Origin: Bifidobacterium eulemuris
GTDB lineage: Bacteria > Actinomycetota > Actinomycetes > Actinomycetales > Bifidobacteriaceae
Direction of reading: 5' to 3'
Length of the DNA: 64,000 nucleotides
Assembly (NCBI RefSeq): GCF_014898155.1
Contig: NZ_CP062938.1
Location: 1,798,001-1,862,000 of the forward strand
Position 1 is the stretch's first letter, and each line of letters begins with the position of its first letter. Under the pieces are notes generated by a model that was not told the DNA's origin, did no database searches, and worked only from the letters and a program-made list of their open reading frames with translations. This document shows positions 45,297-54,051 of the stretch, piece after piece. A program made the translations under genes and the position numbers.

Positions 45297-46929
45297 ATGA
45301 AGAAAATGCACCATAGGGGGGGGGGCTTCCTCTTTTGCCTCTAAAAGGTTGAGGGCGGCCATCTCCGCGGGCGCAGCCGTTGCGATGCTGGTCAGTGTGG
45401 CTGGTTGTGGGGCCGACGACAGCGCGACCACTGCGGATGGTAAGCCTGTGCTGACCATCGCGGTATCCAAGCATTCCCTGACCAAAAACATGTCGGAGAT
45501 GAACTGGGTCAGCGATCTTGAAGCGGAATGCGACTGTGTCATCGAATGGCAGGAGGTCAGCTCGGACTGGGATCAGAAGAAGCAGGCTATGCTTGCGTCT
45601 GGCGATGTCCCCGACTTGATTCTCAAGGGCATCGACATGACCGACATCGCCACATACGGTTCGTTGTTCGAGGATCTGTCTGATGATCTTGATGCGATGC
45701 CGAATGTCAAGGAGATGTTTGAGACTGATCCGACGTCAAAGAAGATCGTTACCGAAACGGACGGCTCGATTCATATCCTTCCATCGGTCAAGAAAGGGTG
45801 GCCCACTACCGTCAGCCACCTGTACATCAACCAGCAATGGCTGGACGCGGTCGGTATGGATATGCCCACCACGTGGGACGAACTCTACGATGTTCTGGTG
45901 GCCTTCAAAGAACAGGACCCCAACGGCAACGGTGAGGCCGATGAGATTCCATTCGATTTCCACGCACCCAGCACCGATGGATTCGGCAACTATGAGCCGC
46001 ATTTGCTACTGGGCAGCCTAGGCTTAACCCTGAGCAATAAGTCAGGCACCGGATATTTTGTTGACGACAACGAAGTGCAGAATTTCTTTACTGACGAGCG
46101 ATACAAGGAAGTCATCGAATATCTCAACAAGCTGTGGAGCGCTGGCCTGATCAACAAGGAAGCCTTCACCCACGATTACTCCACTGCCCAGTCGACCGCG
46201 CGTGGTGATGGTGATACCGCCAAGGTGGGTGTGACTTGGGGTTGGACTGCCTCCGACCGGTTTGGTGCTGAGCTTGCGGACCAGTATGTGGCTGTCGGTC
46301 CGTTGAAGGCCTCCGCCGATCAGACGGAGCCCGTCGTTGGCGAATACCTTGCGGATTCTCTGTCGTACAACACTATCGCGTTGGTGGTCTCCGCTACCAC
46401 CAAGAACAAAGAGGCCGCGCTTAAGGTGGCTAATGCGTTCTATGGAGAGGACATGTCTGTCGAGCTGCTGTGGGGTGATCTGGGGGTCGACGTGGAGAAG
46501 ACTGGTGATCACTCCTACAAGGTGCTTGATCCTGCTGATTCCAGCAAGGACTCCTCTACGTGGAAGTGGACCGAGACCTTGGCTGACGATTCCCCGGGTT
46601 GGATTCGCCCCGACTCGGAGATCGAGTACCCCGCGGACCTGATTGAGGTTCAAGAGGATGAGGTGCCCATGCAGTCTGCGTTCGATGCCGTTGATACGGA
46701 AAACGACATCATGCCGGCGTTCCTTCAGCTGTCCTCGGATGATCTTAAGACGATCCAGCTGAACAACACCACGATTCTGAACACTGCCATGACCAAGTTC
46801 TCAAGCTGGGTCACCAAGGGCGGCGTCGAGGATGAGTGGGATGACTATGTTCAGACGCTCAAGGACGCCAATATCGATGAGAACATCGAACTGTACCAGA
46901 AAGCCTACGACGCGTATATGGCGGAGTAA
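45297..46929 (+). pseudogene. Sugar ABC transporter solute-binding lipoprotein, frame interrupted by a G10 tract (phase-OFF candidate)
   Basis: ATG 45297, preceded by GAGGAG (45284-45289), opens MKKMHHRGGG and hits TAA at 45342-45344 because of ten Gs at 45316-45325. With nine Gs the frame becomes MKKMHHRGGASSFASKRL and runs into a lipoprotein signal peptide (AVAMLVSVAGC, a clear lipobox) and the rest of the protein, 543 residues in all. The body is an extracellular solute-binding protein of the LplA type. It delivers an oligosaccharide to the permeases downstream. The long frame alone starts only at 45349, past the charged signal region, so the current allele should give little or no lipoprotein. 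Phase variation is the likely explanation; a homopolymer sequencing error is the alternative. Confidence 0.82.
45316..45325. repeat. G10 tract inside the signal-peptide coding region
   Basis: Ten consecutive Gs. The length decides whether ATG 45297 is in frame with the solute-binding protein: 9 or 12 Gs is ON, 10 or 11 is OFF. Confidence 0.9.
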
Positions 46930-46961
46930 TGGCGCTAGGCCGAGTCGATTTATCGATCCGG

Positions 46962-46998
46962 CTGTCAGGCCGCCGGAAGAATGATTCCGGTGGCGGTT
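46962..46998 (+). terminator. Hairpin between the binding-protein and permease genes
   Basis: CCGCCGGAA faces TTCCGGTGGCGG (one bulge), without a clear T-run. Such stems often protect or attenuate between a highly expressed binding protein and its permeases. Confidence 0.45.
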
Positions 46999-47084
46999 AT
47001 GGATGCGTCTAGCGCTTGGCAGATGTCCTGCCAAGCGCGGCGCATCCTATCGAAGCAATGATGCTCAATGCAAGGGGAATAACC

Positions 47085-48098
47085 ATGAGTGTAGCCACTC
47101 AATCCGCTCGCACGTCCTCACGTGCAAAGCGTGCGGAACGAAAGGCGAAAGAGAAGCGTGCCGCCGTATTGCAGACGCAGATGGCACCGCGCAAGCTTGG
47201 TTTCATCGGTACTGTAAAACGATATTGGCAGCTATGGGCGATGGCGCTTCCCGCTATAGTATTTGTCGCCATCTTCAACTACGGACCGATGTATGGAATC
47301 CAGCTGGCGTTCCGAGAATTCGATTTCACCAAGGGACTGACTGGTGGAGAATGGGTTGGTCTCAAATATTTCAAACAATTCTTCGATTCGCCGTTGTTTG
47401 GCACGTTGATGGCGAATACGGTGCGCATCAGTCTGTGGACGTTGGTGATGGGATTCATCTTCCCGATTATTCTGGCGCTTCTGATTAACCAGATTCGTTC
47501 AAGCAAGGTAAAGGGATTCGTTCAGACCATCACCTATCTGCCGCATTTCATTTCCACTGTGGTCATTGTCTCGATGATCAACCTGTTCCTTAAGCCGGAT
47601 GCTGGTGTGCTTACCCGCGTGCTTGGAGTGATCGGTATTCAATCGGACAACTTCATGGGCGATCCAAACCTGTTCACTCCGATCTACTGGATCACCGAGG
47701 TCTGGCAGCATGTGGGCTGGAATTCGATCATCTACCTCGCCGCGTTGAGCTCGGTGGACACCGCGCTGTACGAGGCCGCGAAGATCGATGGTGCAGGACG
47801 GCTGCAGCTCATCCGGTATGTCGATCTACCGGCGATTATGCCAACTTGTGGTGTGCTGTTGATCCTGAATATGGGCAATGTGCTCAATGTCGGTTTCGAG
47901 AAGGTATTCCTGATGCAGAACACTCTGAACCTTGATGCTTCTGAGGTCATCTCGACCTACACCTACAAGATAGGCATTCTGCAAAGCCAGTTCAGTTATT
48001 CCACAGCCATTGGCTTGTTCAACATGCTCATCAATTTCGCGTTCCTGGTAATCGCGAACCAGATATCGAGGAAGGTGTCAAATTCGGGCATCTTCTAA
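47085..48098 (+). CDS. Carbohydrate ABC transporter permease, LplB type
   Basis: This 337-residue inner-membrane permease has six predicted helices after a basic N-terminus. The EAA-type coupling motif appears as YEAAKIDGAGRLQLIRYVDLP. It starts at ATG 47085 with AAGGGGA upstream. It pairs with the second permease at 48130 and the binding lipoprotein at 45297. No ATPase gene is present in the cluster, so MsmK (38927) probably energises it. Similar LplB/YtcP pairs import oligosaccharides, including rhamnogalacturonan or arabinofuranoside fragments. Confidence 0.9.
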   Translation: MSVATQSARTSSRAKRAERKAKEKRAAVLQTQMAPRKLGFIGTVKRYWQLWAMALPAIVFVAIFNYGPMYGIQLAFREFDFTKGLTGGEWVGLKYFKQFFDSPLFGTLMANTVRISLWTLVMGFIFPIILALLINQIRSSKVKGFVQTITYLPHFISTVVIVSMINLFLKPDAGVLTRVLGVIGIQSDNFMGDPNLFTPIYWITEVWQHVGWNSIIYLAALSSVDTALYEAAKIDGAGRLQLIRYVDLPAIMPTCGVLLILNMGNVLNVGFEKVFLMQNTLNLDASEVISTYTYKIGILQSQFSYSTAIGLFNMLINFAFLVIANQISRKVSNSGIF

Positions 48099-48129
48099 TC
48101 CGAATGGCATCTAGGAAAGTGAGATTGAT

Positions 48130-49125
48130 ATGAGCACTACCACATTTACTCCGCAACCCAACGCCGCGAAAGGCATGGGTTCCGCCAACGGCAAGATCCA
48201 GGCATCTGGAAGCGCCAACATCCCCGAGAACAAGCATCGCCGAGAGCAGCGTACTCCCACCGATTGGGTGGTCGACATTGTGATTTGGCTGCTGGTCGCC
48301 TTCGTGATCGTGGCCATCATGTATCCGCTATGGTTCGTGATCATCGCCTCCGTCTCCAATCAGACGTTGGTGAACAATGGTCAGGTCTTCATCGTGCCCA
48401 AAGGTTTTTCGTGGTACGGCTATGAACAGATCTTCGCCGATGATCGCATTTGGAACGGCTACATGAACACCATCGTGTATTCGCTCGTCGGCACGCTGAT
48501 CAACCTTGTGGTGACGCTGCCTGCAGCATTCGCGTTGAGTCGACACGAATTCCATGGTCGTCGCCTGGTGATGCTGTTTTTCACCATCACCATGTTCGTC
48601 AACGGTGGTCTGATTCCCACGTACCTGCTGTACAAGCAGTTGGGGCTGATTGATAACTGGTTGGTCTTCGTGATTCCATCAGCGGTCAATGTGTACAATC
48701 TGATCATCGCCCGCTCGTTCTTCGAGACCTCCATACCTGAGGAGCTACATGACGCGGCCCAAATCGACGGCCTGGGATACTTCAGATATTTCCTCAAAAT
48801 CGTGTTGCCGTTGAGCTCCGCCATCGTCGCGGTGATCGGCTTGTACTATCTGGTGCAGCATTGGAACGACTTCTTCACAGGCTTGATCTACATCAATACC
48901 TATGACAAGCAGCCGCTGCAGATGGTGCTGCGCGACATCCTGTTGGCCAATAGCGCTTTCGCCGGTGGGTCCGGATCCACCGCGGGTGCGGGATACGGCC
49001 AGGAGCTCGCGGATCAGATCAAGTATGGCGTGATCATCGCCTCCACCCTGCCGCTTCTGGTGATTTATCCGTTCATCCAGAAGTACTTCAACAAGGGTGT
49101 GATGATCGGTGCCATCAAGGGCTGA
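48130..49125 (+). CDS. Carbohydrate ABC transporter permease, YtcP/LplC type
   Basis: This 331-residue permease has six helices and the coupling motif LHDAAQIDGLGYFRYFLKIVLP. The N-terminal 45 residues are polar. The start is 31 bp after the first permease stop, with GAAAGTGAG as a weak ribosome site. It forms the heterodimeric channel with the LplB-type subunit. Confidence 0.9.
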   Translation: MSTTTFTPQPNAAKGMGSANGKIQASGSANIPENKHRREQRTPTDWVVDIVIWLLVAFVIVAIMYPLWFVIIASVSNQTLVNNGQVFIVPKGFSWYGYEQIFADDRIWNGYMNTIVYSLVGTLINLVVTLPAAFALSRHEFHGRRLVMLFFTITMFVNGGLIPTYLLYKQLGLIDNWLVFVIPSAVNVYNLIIARSFFETSIPEELHDAAQIDGLGYFRYFLKIVLPLSSAIVAVIGLYYLVQHWNDFFTGLIYINTYDKQPLQMVLRDILLANSAFAGGSGSTAGAGYGQELADQIKYGVIIASTLPLLVIYPFIQKYFNKGVMIGAIKG

Positions 49126-49231
49126 TCATTGTTGATGTGATCGGTGGAGAGCCGTTTTTTCTCCTTACTTTCTTGCGGTTCTCCACCGATCATCATATGT
49201 GGTCCGATCCGCACGCCAAGAGAGGTCCGTT

Positions 49232-49870
49232 ATGTCGTCATTTGCCATCAGGTATGTCACTGCCGCCCGGCTGGTGTTGGTTGTTTTCATCACGTTTGTG
49301 GCATCCATTGCCCACACGCTGCTGGGGGTCGTGGTCGTCGGTTTGTTCCCGTCTCTTGCGGCCACGGCCGGTGTGTTTCGCCGTTGGGCGCTCGCCGACG
49401 ACCGCACATGGACAATCAAAGAAACATGGTTGCTATTCCATGGTCTGTGGCGTTCCGAGTTAGGTCGCGCCAACGCATTGGGGTGGGCCGAGTGCGCGGT
49501 ATGGGGTCTATTGCTGTTTGATTATTGGGTGGTCAACTGTCACGTGACCACCGTGTTCGGTACGTTCGTGGCGGGGATACTGTTTTTTCTGATGGTATTC
49601 CTGCTGCTGGCGACCGTCGTGTCGTGGGTGCTGCATGCCCATTTCAATGAATCGTTGATCTGGATTGTGCGTATGGCGATTCAGATGATCATCGCGCGGC
49701 CCGTGATGACTCTGGTGCTGGCATGCGGTGAGTTGGCGGCGTTGGCGGCTTATTGGCAGTGGCCGGGACTGCTAATGACATTCGGTTGGTCCATTCCTGT
49801 CGCCGTCGCATCATGGGCCGTATGGCAGTACGGTAAGCTGCCGGGATTTGCGCCCGATCGCAACACGTAG
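49232..49870 (+). CDS. DUF624 (YesL-like) membrane protein
   Basis: This 212-residue protein has five or six hydrophobic segments. It matches the YesL/DUF624 pattern of small proteins next to LplB/YtcP importers, for example FVASIAHTLLGVVVVGLFPSLAAT near the N-terminus. Its function is unknown. ATG 49232 follows AGAGGTCC. It is the last gene of the importer cluster, 106 bp after the permease. Confidence 0.75.
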   Translation: MSSFAIRYVTAARLVLVVFITFVASIAHTLLGVVVVGLFPSLAATAGVFRRWALADDRTWTIKETWLLFHGLWRSELGRANALGWAECAVWGLLLFDYWVVNCHVTTVFGTFVAGILFFLMVFLLLATVVSWVLHAHFNESLIWIVRMAIQMIIARPVMTLVLACGELAALAAYWQWPGLLMTFGWSIPVAVASWAVWQYGKLPGFAPDRNT

Positions 49871-50147
49871 CCGGACGTACGTGCGCGTCATGCTATGCGC
49901 AAATGCGGCGACTGGTCGCGAACCGCCCGATTTGCGGGTATTAGACACCGTCGTTACGCCCTGCGGGAAGGGGTCTGTGGAATAATGGCAATCGTATGCA
50001 TCGGGCGCGGCTTGCCCCGATGCCCGCAACCGCGCAGTCTTGCCGCATCGTCGAGGGCGTGCGATGGACGCCATAGGCAATGGCGACCACATCGCCGCCG
50101 CGCCGGCGCGAAGGCTGACTACTCCGCGGCATTCCCAAGGAGAGAAT

Positions 50148-53141
50148 ATGGTTGATCAGAACGCCGATCAATCCAAACCTGTGAACGGCGCCACGCCGAA
50201 TTCCGCGAGCGACCTCGCCGACGGCCCGAACGCGGCCCAGTCGGCGCTGCTCCATGACGCAGATCCAAGCCTGACCGACGCGGCCGAAGTGGCCGAAGCG
50301 CTTGGCGTCGACCCGAACACCGGCCTGAGCTCGGCCGAAGCGAAACGCCGACTCGAACAGTTCGGCCCCAACGAGCTCGCGGGCGCGCCCCCCGTGCCCA
50401 AGTGGAAGAAGTTCCTCCAGCAGTTCCAAGACCCGCTGGTCTACCTGCTGCTCGCCGCCACCGTGATCTCCGTGATCGCATGGTTCATCGAACGCGCCAA
50501 CGCGGTGCCCGGCGCGGAAGGCGGCGAAGCGCTGCCCTTCGACGCCATCGTTATCGTGCTGATCCTCATCGTCAACGCGGTGCTCGGCTATATCCAGGAG
50601 GCCCGCGCCGAACAGGCCGTCGAGGCGCTCGCCCAGATGACCGCGCCCCAGACTTCGGTGCTGCGCGACGGCAAAGTCGTGCGCATCAACACCTCCGAAG
50701 TGGTGCCGGGCGACGTGATCGTGCTCGGCGAAGGCGACTCCGTCTCCGCCGACGGCCGACTCTTCGCCGCGGCGTCCCTGCGCATCGCGGAGGCGAGCCT
50801 GACCGGTGAGAGCGTGCCCGTGGGCAAGAAGCCCGACACCCTCGCCGAAGCCAAGGCGCTCGGCGACCGCTCCAACATGATCTTCAACGGCACCTCCGTG
50901 ACCCAAGGCACCGGCCGCGCCATCGTCACCGGCACCGGCATGAACACGCAGGTCGGCAAAATCGCCGACATGCTCTCCGCCACCGAAGACGAGAAAACCC
51001 CGCTGCAGAAGGAGATGGACTACGTCTCCAAGATCCTGGGCATCGCCGTATGCGTGATCGCGGTGATCGTGCTCGCGGCGCTCGCCCTTCTGGAAGGCTT
51101 CAACGACATCCACGACGTGATCGACTCGCTGCTGCTCGCCGTGTCGCTGGCCGTGGCCGCCGTGCCCGAAGGCCTCGCCGCCATCCTGACCGTGGTGCTC
51201 GCGCTTGGCGTGCAGCGCATGGCCATGCACAACGCCATCGTCAAGAAGCTGCATTCGGTCGAAACCCTCGGCTCCGCCTCCGTGATCTGCTCCGATAAAA
51301 CCGGCACCCTCACCCGCAACGAGATGACCATCGAACGCGTGGTCACCCCCAGCGGCGAAGTGGAGATCACCGGCACCGGCTACACGCCGGAAGGCAAGAT
51401 GGTCGGCGCGGACGGCTCGTCGCTGGCCGACCAGCCCGCGCTGAAGTCCGAAGCGCTCGCCACTCTGGGCGTCGGCGCGCTCGCGAACGACGGCGACCTG
51501 CGCCAGGAGAACGGCAAGTGGGAGATCGTCGGTGATCCGACCGAGGTTTCGCTGATCGTCGCCGCCCGCAAAACCCACGCCGACAAGGCCTATGCGCAAT
51601 TCCAGCGCGTGGCCGAAGTGCCGTTCACCTCGGAGCGCAAGCGCATGTCGATCATCGCCAAAGACAATGCGGAGGGCGGCAGCCTCACCGTATTCTCCAA
51701 GGGCGCTCCCGACGTGCTGCTCGGCTACTGCTCGCGTATCGCCGTGGGCGACGCGGTCCGTCCGCTCACCGATGGCGACCGTCAGGACATCCTCGCCACC
51801 GTCGAACGCCTCTCCAGCGAGGCCTACCGCACGCTGGGCCAGGCGTACCGGCCGCTGGGCGTCGCGAACCTGAGCGAAGTCCCCGGCATCAAGTCCAACG
51901 CCGCCGGGCAGATCTCCGACATCGCGGAACAGTCCGACGCCATCGAAACCGACCTGATCTGGACGGGCATGGTGGGCATCATCGATCCGCCGCGCACCGA
52001 AGTGCGCGATTCGGTGGCCGAGGCGCATCGCGCCGGCATCCGCGCCGTGATGATCACCGGCGACCACCCGCTCACCGCCGCCCGCATCGCCTCCGATCTG
52101 GGCATCATCGAGAAGGACGGCAAGGCGCTCACCGGCGACCAGCTCGACCAGCTGACCGACGAGGCCGCGCTCGACAAGGCCACCTCCGAAGTCTCCGTCT
52201 ACGCGCGCGTGGCGCCCGAGCACAAGCTGAAGATCGTCGAGTCGCTGCAGCGTCAGGGCAATATCGTGGCCATGACCGGCGACGGCGTCAACGACGCTCC
52301 GGCCGTGAAAACCGCCGACATCGGCGTGGCCATGGGCATCACCGGCACCGAGGTCACCAAGCAAAGCGCCAAGATGATCCTCGCGGACGACAACTTCTCC
52401 ACCATCGTGGCCGCCGTGCGCGAAGGCCGCGTGATCTTCGACAACATCCGCAAGTTCCTGCGCTACCTGCTGAGCTCCAACGTGGGCGAGGTGTTCACCG
52501 TGTTCTTCGGCGTGGTGTTCGCCGGCTTCCTCGGCATCACCCAGCCCGAGACGCAGGGCGTCACCGTGCCGCTGCTCGCCACGCAGCTGCTGTGGATCAA
52601 CCTGCTCACCGACGCGGCCCCCGCGCTCGCGATGGGCGTCGATCCGCAGACCGAAGACGTGATGAACCGCAAGCCGCGCAAGCTCACCGACCGTGTGATC
52701 GATGCCTCCATGTGGGGCGACATCATCTACATCGGTCTGATCATGGCGGTCGTCACGCTGATCGGCATGGACATGCACCTCTCCGGTGGCCTGTTCACCG
52801 ACCGTTCCGTAAGCGCGCTCGGCCATGACGCGCAGATGGTGGAGGCCCGCACCATGGGCTTCACGATTCTCGTGTTCGCCCAGCTGTTCAACGCGATCGC
52901 CTCGCGTTCGCACCTGCAGTCCGCATTCGTCGGCCTGTTCTCGAACAAGTGGCTGTGGGGCGCGATCGGCCTGTCCATCGTGCTGCAGCTTGTGGTGATC
53001 TACGTGCCGTTCCTCAACTCGGCCTTCGGCACCACGCCGTTGAGCGCGATGGCCTGGCTCGAATGCATCGGCCTCGCCGCGATCGTGCTCATCGCCTCCG
53101 AACTGCGCAAGGTTGTGCTGCGCGCGATCGCGAAGCGTTAA
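50148..53141 (+). CDS. P2-type cation-transporting (Ca2+) ATPase
   Basis: This 997-residue P-type ATPase resembles PMCA/SERCA pumps. Key motifs: TGES in the actuator domain, PEGLAAILTVVLALG in helix 4 with the cation site, phosphorylated Asp383 in SDKTGTLT, and MTGDGVNDAPA in the hinge. There are about ten membrane helices. The N-terminus has a cation_ATPase_N-type domain (LGVDPNTGLSSAEAKRRLEQFG). It exports Ca2+ or possibly Mn2+/Na+; the ion is inferred. ATG 50148 is chosen because AAGGAGAG lies upstream; the frame extends further without a ribosome site. A huge antisense open frame here is only a GC-rich shadow. Confidence 0.92.
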   Translation: MVDQNADQSKPVNGATPNSASDLADGPNAAQSALLHDADPSLTDAAEVAEALGVDPNTGLSSAEAKRRLEQFGPNELAGAPPVPKWKKFLQQFQDPLVYLLLAATVISVIAWFIERANAVPGAEGGEALPFDAIVIVLILIVNAVLGYIQEARAEQAVEALAQMTAPQTSVLRDGKVVRINTSEVVPGDVIVLGEGDSVSADGRLFAAASLRIAEASLTGESVPVGKKPDTLAEAKALGDRSNMIFNGTSVTQGTGRAIVTGTGMNTQVGKIADMLSATEDEKTPLQKEMDYVSKILGIAVCVIAVIVLAALALLEGFNDIHDVIDSLLLAVSLAVAAVPEGLAAILTVVLALGVQRMAMHNAIVKKLHSVETLGSASVICSDKTGTLTRNEMTIERVVTPSGEVEITGTGYTPEGKMVGADGSSLADQPALKSEALATLGVGALANDGDLRQENGKWEIVGDPTEVSLIVAARKTHADKAYAQFQRVAEVPFTSERKRMSIIAKDNAEGGSLTVFSKGAPDVLLGYCSRIAVGDAVRPLTDGDRQDILATVERLSSEAYRTLGQAYRPLGVANLSEVPGIKSNAAGQISDIAEQSDAIETDLIWTGMVGIIDPPRTEVRDSVAEAHRAGIRAVMITGDHPLTAARIASDLGIIEKDGKALTGDQLDQLTDEAALDKATSEVSVYARVAPEHKLKIVESLQRQGNIVAMTGDGVNDAPAVKTADIGVAMGITGTEVTKQSAKMILADDNFSTIVAAVREGRVIFDNIRKFLRYLLSSNVGEVFTVFFGVVFAGFLGITQPETQGVTVPLLATQLLWINLLTDAAPALAMGVDPQTEDVMNRKPRKLTDRVIDASMWGDIIYIGLIMAVVTLIGMDMHLSGGLFTDRSVSALGHDAQMVEARTMGFTILVFAQLFNAIASRSHLQSAFVGLFSNKWLWGAIGLSIVLQLVVIYVPFLNSAFGTTPLSAMAWLECIGLAAIVLIASELRKVVLRAIAKR

Positions 53142-53165
53142 CCCTCCCGTCACTCTGATAGGCGG

Positions 53166-53345
53166 ACGTGCTCGTCATCCTGACGGGCGCAGCGCTCTCC
53201 TCTCGTCATCCTGAGCGGAGCACGGAGTGCGGAGTCGAAGGATCTCTTATCGTTATTCGCCAAGGAATCCTTCGACTCCGCTCCGCTTCGCTCAGGATGA
53301 CGGGTGAGAGGCTCCGCTTCGCTCAGGATGACGAGCAGAGAACCC
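53166..53345. repeat. Dispersed palindromic repeat cluster 7
   Basis: Direct GTCATCCTGAGCGGAGCAC...GAGTCGAAGGATCTC faces inverse GAATCCTTCGACTCCGCTC...CTCAGGATGACG, followed by another inverse copy. The facing pair can form a long stem between two convergent genes. Confidence 0.8.
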
Positions 53346-53362
53346 TCCGCTCAGAACGAAGA

Positions 53363-53399
53363 AGCCCCATCCCATTGACAGAACGGGATGGGGCTTCTT
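53363..53399. terminator. Bidirectional terminator between the P-type ATPase and dcd
   Basis: Stem AAGCCCCATCCC / GGGATGGGGCTT with an 11-nt loop and TCTTCG on the plus side. It ends 15 bp before the dcd stop codon on the opposite strand. Confidence 0.7.
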
Positions 53400-53413
53400 C
53401 GTGGAACGCCGCG

Positions 53414-53995
53414 TCAGTCGTTGATCTGCGCGCGGTAGAAGTTCTCGTAGGAGCGGCTGGGCGTCGGGCCGCGCTGGCCCTGATAATGCGAGCCGGTTTC
53501 CCGCGAGCCGTAGGGATGCTCGGCGGGTGAGCTGAGCTGGAAGAAGCACATCTGGCCGATTTTCATGCCGGGCCACAGCTTGACCGGCAACGTCGACACA
53601 TTGCTCAGCTCCAACGTGATATGCCCCTCGAAACCGGGGTCGATGAATCCCGCGGTCGAATGGGTGAGGATGCCGAGGCGGCCCAGCGAGCTTTTGCCCT
53701 CAAGACGCGCGGCGATGGTCGGATCGAGCTTCACGTATTCCCACGTGGCGCCCAACGCGAACTCGCCCGGATGCAGGATCCACGGCTCGTCCGGCGCCAC
53801 TTCGAACTGTTCGGTGAGCGCGCCCTGGTTCTCCGCCGGATCGACGTAGGTGTAGGCGTGATTGTTGAACAGTCGGAAGAAGCGGTCAAGACGCACGTCG
53901 ATGGACGCGGGCTGCACCATTTCAGGGGTCCACGGGTCGAGCGAGATATGGCCTTCGGCCTGCGCGGCCAGAATATCGCGGTCGGACAGCAGCAT
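53414..53995 (-). CDS. dcd: dCTP deaminase
   Basis: This 193-residue Dcd-family enzyme deaminates dCTP. Motifs are [27 protein letters not shown] and [21 protein letters not shown], including the catalytic Glu. Actinobacterial members often combine deaminase and dUTPase activity and give dUMP directly; that is a family inference. The C-terminal [12 protein letters not shown] is conserved. ATG 53995 has a GAGGAGTT-like site upstream. The promoter region is bordered by the IS element at 54052. Confidence 0.93.
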   Translation of the reverse strand: MLLSDRDILAAQAEGHISLDPWTPEMVQPASIDVRLDRFFRLFNNHAYTYVDPAENQGALTEQFEVAPDEPWILHPGEFALGATWEYVKLDPTIAARLEGKSSLGRLGILTHSTAGFIDPGFEGHITLELSNVSTLPVKLWPGMKIGQMCFFQLSSPAEHPYGSRETGSHYQGQRGPTPSRSYENFYRAQIND

Positions 53996-54051
53996 AACAA
54001 CTCCTCGTATGTGTTTTAACTACAAGCCAGTCTAATGCCAAATTCCCGACG

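Noticed and set aside
49941..53153. A 1070-codon minus-strand open frame opposite the P-type ATPase
   Set aside because: It is a GC-bias shadow rich in His, Asp and Gly with no domain; the plus strand encodes a complete P-type ATPase.
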